Positions 11,787 through 24,423 of a stretch of DNA of 64,000 bases are shown here, in pieces. The stretch spans positions 20,956,566 to 21,020,565 of the forward strand of contig CM064875.1 of the NCBI GenBank assembly GCA_032719365.1, in the 5' to 3' direction. The position numbers and the translations under genes were made by a program. The DNA comes from Prinsepia uniflora (taxonomy: Eukaryota; Streptophyta; Magnoliopsida; Rosales; Rosaceae). How positions within the stretch are numbered: position 1 is the stretch's first letter; every line of letters begins with the position of its first letter. The notes beneath the pieces were generated by a model that was not told the origin of the DNA, searched no databases, and was given only the letters and a program-made list of their open reading frames with translations.

Positions 11787-14700
11787 AATAAATTTCATCC
11801 TCGAAATTCCAACCGCTCCAAACTCAAACGTACTTCCCTCCTTAATAAATTTCGCTCTCGAAACTCGATTACCCTGATTCCACAAACACCCCGTGGAAAG
11901 TGGAATCGACCACGCCACACGTGTACACCCGTACACCAACTACTTAGACAAAACTTGTCTACACCCAAACGTACCACTAGTACTCAAAACGCAACAACTA
12001 CATTCGACCCCGTCGAATGACTGAAACTACTTGTTTCGAATTTGACACCACTTGTCAAATCAACCCTCTCGTTGACGCAACAACTCGACGGTTCCTTTCC
12101 CACTCCCACTAGGAGTCAGCTGACCCCACTCAACAATCTACGTTGACATATCCTGACAAACTCACCACACAGTTGTTGTCAGTCGAAAACTGACACTAGA
12201 CTCACTCGTGGCCACACAAGCCACCAACTTACTTGACTCACAAATACCCTTACCGACATTTCACACGACCTGTGTGTATTTAGACTCATCGGAAATACCA
12301 TGACCCATTGCATAGTATCCAATGTCCGATCCTCGACCTCGACTAATCCCATGGTATCGGAACTAATCCAGCTACCAACACGCTCACCGACACACCTCGG
12401 GTATAACCCGTATACCATAACTAGACATCTCAAGTCTACAAGGTGTTGTACCTCGAACCATGTACGAAGTACACACATCTACCTAATAACCAGACTACAA
12501 CCACCTAGGTCATAACCGAACGCGTTCCAATAATGGAGTACGTTTTCCCAATCCAGCATGAGACAAATCGAAACTCCACCCAACATCTAGTTCCAATTCC
12601 GAATCTGAATCCGCAATTTCGTAAGAAATCCCGGATCCAAGCCCAGACATCAAATTTTTAATTTATATCCAAATCCGAATCCGAAATCATTATTCCGTAA
12701 GCTAGCATTTGGAATAATCATTCCGTACCCAAATCCAGAAATATACTTTCAAGTTCCAAAATCGAATCCTGAATCGTCACCCAGAAATTCGATTCCAAAT
12801 CCCGAAATCTCGTTCACATTTACCAAGACACACCAAAACCGAACCTATCGGTTACTCGCTCAATACACTTGATTGACTTCATAGGGAAGCCAATCCATCC
12901 TCCACACGTCTAAGGTTGACAAAATTCAACTACCTTGAAAACCTACTCACCCGAGTAGAATACCATACGGGCCCCACTTCGAAAAGAAGTTCAACCCCGT
13001 CATTTACGACTCACGTACCAAGGTAAGAGTGATATACTCTCCCCCTATCTGAATCATCAAGATCACGACCCAGATAGACATTATGTCCCTGACAATAACG
13101 TCAAAATCCTAGATCGCCACAACGATCGACAACCGACTCCCACAACTAGACAGATCAGTCAACGACGAGACACGTCGAGACTGCGGATTCTCACGGATTA
13201 CCTTGTATCAATCCTTGTCATTCCACCTAGGAAAACCAAGGATGATCCAAAAAAATGACACCAAAACTCATCCTACGTGGATGCAACCAAAACTCGATGC
13301 ACTCACCACGCCATGTGACACCACATCGTCTGCCACCAAGCAGAAAATGAAAAATCTCGTTTACCTAATTTCAAATACGTAGCTCCTCCTAATGACCTCA
13401 CAACACACAAGGGTTCACCAACCAATACACGCTCAACGTACTGGTAACTACAGTCAATGTCTGCCAGGGTAGAAGGCAAGACGTCAACCCTAATGACTTC
13501 TGAATACCAATCACCAAAAACGAACACCACTCTCGTTCCCCAATCACAACGCTTCTCGAATCTAAGGTTCCAACCATGTCGGAAACAGACATGCTCCCAA
13601 CAAGACGTCAAGTCTAACCACTAGACTTCCTACCTCCTCAATTCACTTGGACAACCCCGTGTCCACAATCGATCCGTTATTATTCCGTTCGCACATCCCA
13701 ACCTTTACAGGTTTAACACTCGGTTTTCCAAGTTCTCGATTATACCTTTTTAATCCACTCCTCACTGGTTATCTCACCACCATTGGGACTTATCCCAACA
13801 CATCACAATCTTAACTGGATCCCATCCAGTCCATGACTCAACCACTACCGAATCTCAAAGATCGAACATATGTTCATCATGACGGAGTCACACCCCGACT
13901 TGTGGCTCATCGTCAACACCATTACCGACACTAGCACCAGCGCTAGTACCAGCACCAACACACTATCAACAACACTAGTATCAGCACACAGGCATCCATA
14001 CTAGCATCAGCACAAAAGTACCAACCCACAAACATCCATACTTGCACACCGTGTGTAAATACGACAACCCTGGATCTCCGTTCATACCGAACGACGATCC
14101 CGTACCGAACGACTATGGGTACCACTATTCTGACAATCCACATCAGGAAAATGAACGCTCCCTGAACGTCCCCTGATCCCCAAGTATTATAACCACACCA
14201 ATTACCCTCGATAGCAGTCATCTCCATATGACTACCGACTAACTGTCATCGTTATCGAGATCCGCATCCATACCTCACACTAATACCCGATCCAACACGG
14301 GATTCCATAATTTATCTCAGAACCGTATCCGTAAATCGAATCCCATAGTTCTGACTAGACCCACCAGAGCCATCCACATGGTCATCCATGACCTCAGCCG
14401 CTCGTCGCAGCACAAGTTCTCATCCACTAGCCACAATTAAGGTTTACCTTTTTAATACTAGAGGTCCACAATCACACCCTATGGTTCAACCGAACCCAAC
14501 CACTTTCCGTAATATAAAATCCACAACCTGACCGACCCCGCGGTCCTGACATCGAATAGACGTCAAATCCAATCCTACCATCCCATCGACGTGGGTTCCA
14601 CCACTAGGTCATCGGACAACTCCGATGAACCAACATCCCTCACACTAGAAACCACCACAAGGGTTCACATTTTAAACCATTACTCACATGAGGTACCCCG

Positions 14701-14938
14701 AACCTGGCTGCACCTAGCAGCACAACAATCCAATATCACATGACCGAACCGACGGTCCCACAATACCAGTTCATCACAATCAACCCCACCTGGGTCGAAT
14801 CACATTAATGCACGGCGTATCGGGCCAATCACACTCCATCCACTATCCAAACCCAAAAACTATCTATCAGGTTGATAACGAATTGCAGCCCAAAGAGACA
14901 TCACACCCTCGACCTGCGCGCACAAGTAGAGCAACCGT

Positions 14939-14950
14939 GCTCTGATACCA
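14939..14950 (-). promoter_or_regulatory. LARD1 primer-binding site (tRNA-iMet type)
   Basis: Minus-strand TGGTATCAGAGC begins three bases after the LTR terminal CA. This is the complement of the 3' end of plant initiator tRNA-Met, the usual primer for many plant LTR retrotransposons. It fixes the element's orientation as minus. Confidence 0.92.
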
Positions 14951-14953
14951 AGT

Positions 14954-17900
14954 TGACAGGACCCATTCCAATCCCCCCGGGATTACCATGGAATGTACCC
15001 TGCTCCCGTCCAACAAGGGGTGTCAGACAAAGGATGACCAAGAGCCACTACCCAAACGGGGCATCCAGAGTGCGCAAGGATCGATGGAGGAGGTGTGCAA
15101 TGTTCCAGTCTCTGCTGCAATCGCATCCGTAATCAACCTGAAGGGCATTAAAACCAAAAGCTGTGAGTGGACAAAACCAATAAGTTTACCAAATACATTT
15201 ATAAGACATTTATGCCCTCCAATAAAAACGTATGCATGCCACAAAAACCAGTAACCAAAACGTTTGCTCAACTGAGCCATTAGGGCCTTAGCCCAAAAAC
15301 CGTTAACCAAAAACCAAGTGTGGGAACTCATTCCAAAACAGTGGAATACCACCACCATACATATACAACCATGTGGGTCACCACCCACGACCATAAATGA
15401 ACATCAATTCAAAAATCCAAAACCATTTAGGGTCCCCGACCCTACATACCATTCCATAACCAATAATCCATTTTTACCACATAACACATATCCAATCGAA
15501 AAGCCATTTCATATATCCATTAATCCATATTTTACCATTACCATCACCAGCATCCCAGATGCTTAGCGTGCCAGACGTTTGACGTCCCTGACGTCATATC
15601 TCACGGTTTTATAAGCTACGCGTGCTGCCCGGGGTCTCTCCGGGTCCATATATCTGACATCCCTGATGTCTGACGTCCCTGACGTCAATCATAGCAATCC
15701 TGCTCCCGAGTCATCATACGGTCCGGCTGCTCCGTACAATGACCCCTCGCAGGCAATGCACCGTGACTTCCCCAGTGTCCCAGACATCTGGAGGAGACCA
15801 TCATATATCCTTGTATCCAGATGGTATATGGAAAACAGTTTTATTAAATCCTTTTATCACCTTATTACCATTGGGCCCTGCCCGAAATTTCCATAAAACC
15901 ATGTAGTTCCATTTAGGGTCCCTGACCCAAAATCACAATTATTAAATGTAGGGTCCCTGACCCGAAATCACATTTATAATCCAACTGGGCCTCATGCCCG
16001 ATTTCATACCGACTGGGCCCCTGGCCCGATTTCATAACACAAATGGGTCTCAGCCCGATTTCATACCGACTGGGCCCCTGGCCCGATTTCATTAACCAAC
16101 TGGGCCCCCGGCCCGATTCTCAAATGGACTCCAAGTCCGAAATTTCCAACATAATTGGGCCTCAAGCCCGAGTTTATATTTCCAATTTCAAAACCATTTC
16201 ATCATATTATATCCAAGACCATAAATATGGAAAATCCATGTAAAACTGGAAACCTCGATTTACGTGCAAGCACGTAAATCGCCTCGAAATACGTGAAACC
16301 GTACAACTTACCAACAACCAAATCAACATCACACAATCACAACCATAATCCATATAAAACATTTAAGCATGCATAGAATTTATAAAACCAAAGTCCACTC
16401 ACAGACCGTTTTAACGGTATGCCTCGATAAGCGTGCCACCGGCCCTCCCGGGCCACACCACTATCACCGGGACTCCCAATCCTGTCCAAATCACATTAGA
16501 GGGTCACTAACCTCATCATTAACATCCTATCAAAGTTCCGTAATTTTCCCGAATTTTTAACTATTTTTAAACTTGATTTAAAAACCTTCGGACATCCCGA
16601 ACACTATCGAGACGGTGTCCGATCGACACGAAACCAATCCCAAAATGTCCATTACATCGAATGGATTAAAAGTCATGTTGACCTCACCTCGAGATTCGTG
16701 CCCACGCGCCGTCACGCGCCGCCGTGAGTGGCTGCGCGTGAAACCCACGCGCCTGCTACAGTGCATCGTCCTAACCCGTATGTCTGGTAAACGGGTTCAG
16801 TTTACCCGCGAGACGACCCAGTTCCAATCCTGTCAATTCGATCCTAATTCCTTCAATTGATCATTCCATTAGTTTCGTTTTAAGTTAAATTAAGGTTCTG
16901 TAACGTTGATTACACAAAACATTACCTACAATTCCACGATTCAACGATGATCCACGAAGAACACCCGGTTACTGTGCAATCATGGAACTCCCACAATGAC
17001 CACCGATTTCATCCAATTGATGATCCCAGAAGCATCAACGGACCCTGAGGAACAATTCCCCCACATCAATTGCATCAAACCTGTGCTCAATCGTCACGAC
17101 TCAAGCTCGAGCACCGTCACTGTTCAACAATGGAGTTCTGTCAACCACAGCCGTTTTCCTTCAATTGATGAACCCAGAAGCATCGTGGGATCATGAGAAG
17201 CAGTTTCCCCACCTCAATTCCGTCCATCGAAGCCTCCAAATCCACGACTCAAGTTCGAAGTTCCTCCTCTGTCACCAAGTGTGATCAGAGCCAATTGGTG
17301 GACAAATCCCTTCGTTCCTTCGACAAAACTGATCGTGGCACTCCCAGGAAGCTGAAGGTAATCTCCAATTTGATCCTCACGGCTCAATTCCTTCAATTCG
17401 AATTTTCCCTCTCATTTTCCCGAAATCCAAAATCCAAAATTCAACACTCTCACAACCCCTCGTGTTTCCCCGTTAATTCCCTCATCTTAGTCTCTCATTT
17501 TTCTCTCAGGGACGGCAGAGAGAGGGAGCCAATTCTCCCTAATCCGAATCCCACATTTTGTGCACGGTTTAGGAACAAAGAGGAGAAAATTAGGGGAAAT
17601 GGTGGATTAGATGATGATGATGTAGTAATGATGATGTTTGGAGGGAAACAAGGAGCTGGAAACAAGGGATGGGTGACACTTGTCACTCATCCGGATGTGC
17701 ACAGTCAACGGTCACTATTCATTATTATATTATTATTTTATTCCGAGCCTCGGTTCGTTAGTTCGTGTCCTTGACCATAACGTTGTCGTCAAATCTCCGA
17801 TTTCGGCATGCCGCCTGTCGTTGGATTCGTATCGACGATACCTACGTAACGGTCCTTGGCCCTCGTCCATCAGACCTCCCGATCAAAAGGTCAACATTTG

Positions 17901-18200
17901 GCCCCTAACATGCCAAATTACCAAAATACCCCTCAACTTCCGAACATCATAACTTTCTCTACGAATGTCGGAATCGAACGTGCCACCTGTCTATGAACTC
18001 GTGACGTCCCGAACTACGTCACGGTCATCGGTCAAAGTCCGTTTGACCGCCCGATCAAAAAGTCAACATTTTGCCCACGACTAGGGGCAAAACGGTCATT
18101 TTGCACAATTTGTCCGATTCCGCCCTACTAACCACCGTTCAACCTCACTAATCAAGATTAGTGACTAATCTAATCCCGGAATTCGGGACGGGTCGTTACA
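14954..18200 (-). repeat. LARD1 LTR, right copy (5' LTR in element direction)
   Basis: 3247 bp, collinear with 8629-11773 and longer through two small insertions. The 12-bp inverted repeat is again present at 16256-16281. The right boundary is the terminal CA at 18199-18200, followed by the TSD AACTA at 18201-18205. Confidence 0.95.
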
Positions 18201-18205
18201 AACTA

Positions 18206-18477
18206 TGCCTCACACTATATTTCACAACCATCAAGTTGAGACATTACATGTTACCCTTCACTGTCCAGATCATTGCCTAGACGAATTTGTTGAAATACAT
18301 GCTATCACGACCTATCCTGAGAGGGAGAATAGGCAAGTGAATGTTGGCATTGTAGGAGTTCAATTTTCAATATGTACCGCAGAAGGCAGTGAAGGGCCAA
18401 GCCATTGTTAACTTCTTAATAGAATACCCAGACATCGACATCGGGATGGAGATAAGTCCTCAAGTCAACATAATAGC
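18206..18477 (+). pseudogene. pol: Degraded pol, part 2: RNase H C-terminal half
   Basis: This short host segment between the two LARD elements continues the RNase H frame interrupted at 8628. It reads CLTLYFTTIKLRHYMLPFTV, LLKYMLSRPILRGRIGK and LLEFNFQYVPQKAVKGQAI, with stops. This is the typical Tat-lineage RNase H end (RHY, RPIL.GRIGKW, KGQA..DFL). It ends at the LARD2 target site ATAGC (18473-18477). Confidence 0.85.
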
Positions 18478-21225
18478 TGTTAGGACCCGCCCCAAATCCC
18501 TTGGGATTAACGTGGGGCGTGTCTGATCTCGTCTAGCACGAAGTGTCAGACCAGGGAAATTTCGTTCTTAGCCTAACCGGGACAACCAGAGAGCGCTAGG
18601 ATCTGGAGGAGGAATGTGATGTCTCAGTCTCTGCTACAGCCCGCATCCACGATCAACCTGAAGGGCATTCAAAACATCAAAACTGTGAGTGGACAAAACA
18701 AATAATTTATAAAAAAAAATCACAAAAAGACCTTTATGCCCTTCACCAAAAAGTATGAGTGCATTCGAAAAACCATTTCTCAAACATAGGACATGGAGCC
18801 TTAGCCCAAAATCCAAAATAAGGAACCCAGAACGAGTCTCCTTCAAATCATGAAACACAGGGTCTCAGCCCAAATCCGATACATGTGGGACTCAACCCAA
18901 AACCATCTCAGTGAAAACTCATCCAAACATATATATATATAACCCATCCTCGGCACCTCATGTGCCCAAATCAATAACCCGTCACGATATACCTCAAAGT
19001 GTGTACACTAATCGGTGTCTCACTCCGAGTCTACCCCCAGGATCTACGACATCTAGGAAGAATCGTCCAAAATCTAGGATCTACGACGTCTAGAGGACGA
19101 TCTACGAACCCAGTCCGAGACTACACCATATCTCATCACTCCTGGAATGTGCTCCCTCTTGGAGTCACTCATTCCAAGCAGTGGATCGTGACACTCCAGG
19201 ATCAACGACGTCTGGAGGAGACCAATATACTCATAAAGAAGGATATATACATACTATTATGGAAAACCACAAATGGGACTCACGCCCAATACCACAATTC
19301 AACTGGGCCTCAAGCCCGAACTAATGACTCGACTGGGCCTCTAGCCCGAACTCACAATCAACTGGGCATCAAGCCCGATATCTCAGGGTCAGTCACGATT
19401 CCGATCATAGTGATGTGTGCAACCATCAGTCCAGGACCGCTCTAAATCCTAGTATGTCGTCGTGAACATTTCACTGCCGCGACCACCTCTAGATCATAGT
19501 GCACACGTCCCCGATCGCTCTCCGATACCGTCAGCACTCCGAAATCCAGCCTCTAGTGGCTGCTCGACAACGACAAGTGCAACATAACCTCTCCAGAAGG
19601 AACATATCCCCAGTCCAGAGGCTAGCTTCATGTAGTCCGTCACTATGCACACATCACCCGTCGCGACCACGACTCAGCCCGTAGGTCATCAATAGAGTTA
19701 CATGCCTGAGTAAAAACCAAGACCAAATGGGTCATTTTATCTTTCAAATCCATTCTCTTAAAACTGAAACCATAAACGCATATAAGCATGTATAAAACCC
19801 AAAACCTCAAAATACGTGCCAATACATAAACACACACACACAAATGCACTCATGGCATCACCAAACATGTATTAAAACACTTATAAAACATTTATGCATG
19901 CATCGATTCATAAAAGAAAGTTCACTGACAGCCGCCCGAGCTACCGCCTCGATACACGTGTCGTACGCCTTCCCGGGTCAATCACTATCTCCGGGGTTCC
20001 CAAACCGGTCCAAATCACTTTAGAGGGTTACTAACTACTTAAACCCCTCACTAAAGCTCCTTAATTTTTCGGTATTTTTAACTATTTTTAAACGCGATCC
20101 TAAACCTTCGGACATCCCAAACTATATCAAGACGATGTTTGATCGACTCGAAACCAGTCCAAAAATGTTCGTTACATCGAATAGATGATTTCACATATTT
20201 GAAGTTTTCCCAAAAACTTCCCCATGTGCTATCACGTGCTACCGGATGGCCCTGCACATGGGCTTCACGAGCCTGCACAGGGTCATCCCTGTCCTCCAAC
20301 CGACTGGGTCCGACCAGCTGGTCCGGTTCGGCCACTATAATCCGGTCCAGTCCCATAACTCGGTCAATTTTCATCCTTTTTCCTCAAATCCAATTCCATT
20401 CTTCCTATTTCGATCCTAAGAACCTAATGGTGTGATCAAAACCACGAAAACCCCACAAAACCTCAACGGTTCAAAAACTCCCATCACGACCCAATTTTCC
20501 AGTTTTCTCCCTAGGTTCCTCAGCCACTAACCACCACTCAAAACCATCTCTAAACTTCCTAAGAAACCTAATAAACCCATTCTAAGAAACTAAAACGGTC
20601 CAAAACGTCAAAAATCAAAAATAAAAGAAAATGGGCATAACTGGGCTTACCGTGCACGGGTTGCCTCCGCCGTCCACGGCGGCGCTGCTCCTGGCTAGCC
20701 ATAATCCTCACGGCCCTCACCTTACTCTCTGGGCTTCACACATGATCAGATGGGGGATGGTTTTGGATTGGGTTGGATGGTTGATCGGGTTTGGTGGGAT
20801 GGGGAAATGATAGAACAAAGGGAAAGGGATATACATGAACGGGAAAATGATGGGGAATTGATGAATGACACTTGTCATTCATCCATTGAGCCTGTTCTAA
20901 AAATCTCGGCCCACTTAATACCAAATGGCATCCGTCTTGAAAAACGTGCAATCGTTCGTTCTAACTTCCGTGAATCGTAACTTCTCCGTCGAACGTCCGA
21001 ATTCGACGTGCCGCCTGTCAATGGATTTGTATTGACGTGATCTACGTAACGATCCTCTGCCCTCGGCCATCGGCCATCTGACATCCCGGGTCAAAAGTTA
21101 ACTTTTTGCCCTCATTTAGGGGCAAAATCATAATTTTGCCCTGAACGTCCGCTAATCCTCGACTAATTCCCAATTAGCCTCGCTAATCCGTCATTAATCC
21201 TTAAAGTTAGGAACGGTTCGTTACA
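18478..21225 (-). repeat. LARD2 LTR, left copy (3' LTR)
   Basis: 2748 bp. It contains three GGGC-N5-GCCC modules at about 19305-19375 in the same relative position as in LARD1. The stretch at about 20523-20880 is absent from the other LTR. No gene is seen inside. Confidence 0.93.
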
Positions 21226-24200
21226 AACTTCCCTCCTTAAAGAATTTCGTCCTCGAAATTTAAATCGACTCAATTCCACAACCAAACTGTGGAATTCCAA
21301 TCTTGTCCCACCACTCGGTACTCTCGTGTAATCCTACACGCCTGACACTACGCCGTACTCGTCGGCACGCACTGTTACTGGAGCTCCCAAAGCTCCAACT
21401 CGACTCTCGCGAAGCCACACTTCGGCTCGTAAGTCTCATTCAAGGCATCGACACTCGTTGATCTCGCTTGTAGTTCACTCTGACAGGTTATACTAAGTTG
21501 ATTTTAGATCCTTATAGTTCGTCTTTCCGACACGTTCCAACTTACACCCTGCAGGTTACAAAACGTACTCCCACTAAGGTTATCCTCTCCAAGCTGCCAC
21601 CAAGTCGACTTTTAAGCCTGATGGTTCTTCTCATTTGACACCCAAGGTCAGCTTTTCAGTCTGACGGTTCTTCTCTTCTAACACTCCCCAAGTCCACGAT
21701 CAATATCGCATGTCCAACTAAGACTCTAGCCATTACTCCAACTCGATACTCAAACGTGTGTCACATGCTAGCCTCAATCCAACACAATCTCTATCTTCAA
21801 TTCCCACACGAGGTATTGGATATCCATCTCTTCCCGATCGATATCTACGTATCGTCCTTGTCTCCTATTCATCCCTATTTCCAATCTATGTCCTGTCATC
21901 TCACCAACTATGCTAAGGGATCCTTCAACAGGCTTATCAAAAGTTCTCCTCTACTCCTAGCTTAGCATAATCAGTAAGGCAATTCACTCCAATGACGACC
22001 AGACCTCGGTTTGAACACCTCACGGTCGTCACAATCACTTCCGTCATCTCGATTATCCTCACCACTCGATCTGACTCACCTCAGGCACTCACTTGTCATG
22101 TCACTGGATGTGACATTACGACTCATCTGATCTCCAAGTCAATCAAATTTGACCCATAGCATAGGTTTTCGATTCTTACACCCTCTTTGAACCCTTAGTT
22201 GTCGTCTTCTTCCTCATCGATCCACAAGAGGAAAGTTGAAGATGATGACATCAAAGTTCATCCTATGTCATCCTCCAGCACCCAACACTATCTACTAAAG
22301 AGCCGAAAATGAGAAGTCTCCTTCACTGATCTCCAAGTCGAGAGTAGTTGCAACCATGTTGGAAGCATACTTAATTTTTCCAATGACTGAGCTAGAAGTC
22401 CTCCTACTCCGACTAAGAGTATTCTATGATAATTACTGTAATGCTTAATCCTTTCCTTCAAGACTAAACACTTACATAGATTATCTTCATCTTCTTCCAT
22501 CGCCGTTCACGTCGGTAACCTAATTCGCACATCCCAATCCTTATGAGATCAAATTCCAGCACCCAACACTCGTGTCGTCAGTCCACAACGACCTAGGGTA
22601 CCTGTCACCCCTCCAGGTATAGGCCATATTTTGGACCGTCAATCCAGATATAGCTCATACCTCGTACTGTGCCACTCGAGATCCTCTCTATCCCGCTCAG
22701 TGCCCATCGAACTCACCCGTTTACCACTCTAAGGCACGTCTACTGAACTTAATCACAAACTAAGTCCAAGCCCTCAACTCACTCGAACATTATCCACGTG
22801 TCCGTAAGCAATCCAATTCACCTATCCGTTTATGATCGTTTATGCACATCCAAAAAGGATGTCAATTCATCTGAATCCGATGTACCGTTCGACTCTTTGG
22901 TCGCATCTCTGCAACTCACCAATTCTGACCAACCGGTCACTAATCTTCAAGACAGTACTCGCGCCGTCTATTCTTTCCGACCAACGATAACTGTCGATAA
23001 CTACTGTAATGACCCATTCTATTTCTCACCATTGGATTTCTCCTCAAACAAGCATACACGAAACTCAGGAGGTACGGTCAACCGCAGTCAACCAAAAACC
23101 ATCTCCATCACGATTCCCGAGGATCTACACTAGCCGACGAATCCTTCTCGTTGTGTAGTGGTAGAACCTTACCATGAGCACAACACGACTGAGCTACCCT
23201 CAGCTCGTGGCTCATCGTCTCTTCTCATTATCGTTATCGCATCATCGCACACGGAGTGCGAATCAAATGCATCCAAAAACTCTGCTCAAACCGAGCAATC
23301 GTTACTTATCTCTGCTTGGGTCGGAGGGGCTATTCCCCCTCGTATCCCATAACTCCGGGTATAACCATTCCGACAATCTATGTCATAAAATGAACGTTTC
23401 CCCCACATCTCAACAACCACCAACAAATCCAACCTCGATCGTGGTACCTACCGCGAGCTCGTGCAGACACAACCCACACACACACACCACAGAGACTCCG
23501 AACTTATGTGATCAACTCACCGCTGGCACCAACCGCTCAACACACAACATTCATTGATCGGTCCACCTCGGAATCCAATCCATAAGTACCGTTTTCCTGG
23601 TCACTCGTTCAATCAATCGCCAACTAGGGTTATTACGAACTCGGCTGGTCGATGTAGGGAGCGTGTCCATCTCGAGTGATCCCTCGCGCTCGACTCCGAA
23701 GAGTCGTCGTACTCGACACTGGTGTCCCAACAACCAATAATCACAATCTGAGGTCCTCGTCCCCTCGTAACTCTACGGCTCCTAGCCACTGGCCTTTACT
23801 AGAACTCGGCCAAACTCCATGCCTAACGCTACACCACTGCTACACGTCGCAATCACATCCTACCACGTCACACAACAACTACTCCGGGCATTCCCTGCCC
23901 GTCGACATCCCTCTGGGATTCGACACACCGAAACGTTGCATCTCATGCCAGATAGGGTCAACATTCCTATTCCAACCAGTCTCAACTAAGGTCCTCGCGC
24001 GTTTGACTATTCCTAGCAGCACAATCTCCGATCCTTGCAGTTCTATCCTGGACGACCTTAACGTCCGACCTCCTCTGATTCCAATTTTCTCCATTTCGTT
24101 TCCGACACGACGCTCGGTGATCACTACTCTCAGGTCGTCATTCTGTGTCTATTGTTTCACTGGATTCCACCTCAAGTAACACCACGACCCTACGCCGTGA

Positions 24201-24423
24201 GATTCCCACGAAAAATTGATCTTACTCGGAATCTACTCTCTCAGTAATTGCGGCAACTGAAGGCAATCAGACCCTGAACCAACGCACCTCATTTCGTTTG
24301 GCACGAGGTTCCTCCTACTCTTACCTTAACTAGAAGGTTTATGACGGGTTGTTACGACTGCAGAGACATCACATTCTTGGCATGTGTGCACCCCATAAGA
24401 GCAAACCCGCTCTGATACCACTT
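21226..24423 (-). other. LARD2 internal domain, non-coding
   Basis: No gag or pol motif on either strand. The longest frame (23676-24179, plus strand) runs antisense to the element and has no recognisable domain. A patch at 22244-22267 (GATGACATCAAAGTTCATCC) matches the conserved patch of LARD1 and LARD3. A 7-bp stem-loop lies at 21243-21260, next to the polypurine tract. Confidence 0.8.
24409..24420 (-). promoter_or_regulatory. LARD2 primer-binding site (tRNA-iMet type)
   Basis: Minus-strand TGGTATCAGAGC starts three bases inside the LTR end. It is identical in sequence and spacing to the LARD1 site. Confidence 0.92.

Larger units (their letters stand above)
11774..14953 (-). other. LARD1 internal domain, non-coding
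   Basis: No retrotransposon protein can be read on either strand. Short frames are below about 105 codons and unrelated to known domains. Segments match the LARD3 interior in the opposite orientation. For example, 13217-13288 (a GGATGATCC and ATCCTACGTGGATGC neighbourhood) corresponds to 44408-44495. A shorter match occurs in LARD2 at 22244-22267. Conservation without coding capacity suggests an RNA-level role such as packaging or dimerisation, but that is inference. Confidence 0.85.
8629..18200 (-). mobile_element. LARD1: complete 9.6-kb non-coding LTR retrotransposon nested in RNase H
   Basis: Two long direct repeats (8629-11773 and 14954-18200) flank a 3180-bp interior. In the element's own direction (minus) each LTR runs from TGTAACGACCCG to CCTGTCA. 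The primer site TGGTATCAGAGC (tRNA-iMet type) is at 14939-14950, and the polypurine tract AAGGAGGGAAG is at 11776-11786. The TSD is AACTA on both sides. No gag, protease, RT, RNase H or integrase segment is visible in the interior. Long LTRs plus a long non-coding interior match the definition of a large retrotransposon derivative (LARD), which depends on enzymes from an autonomous relative. By eye the LTRs differ by roughly 30 substitutions, about 1%, plus two indels. Confidence 0.93.

Noticed and set aside
23676..24179. 167-codon frame in the LARD2 interior
   Set aside because: Antisense to the element, with no retroelement or host motif and no counterpart in the other LARDs.
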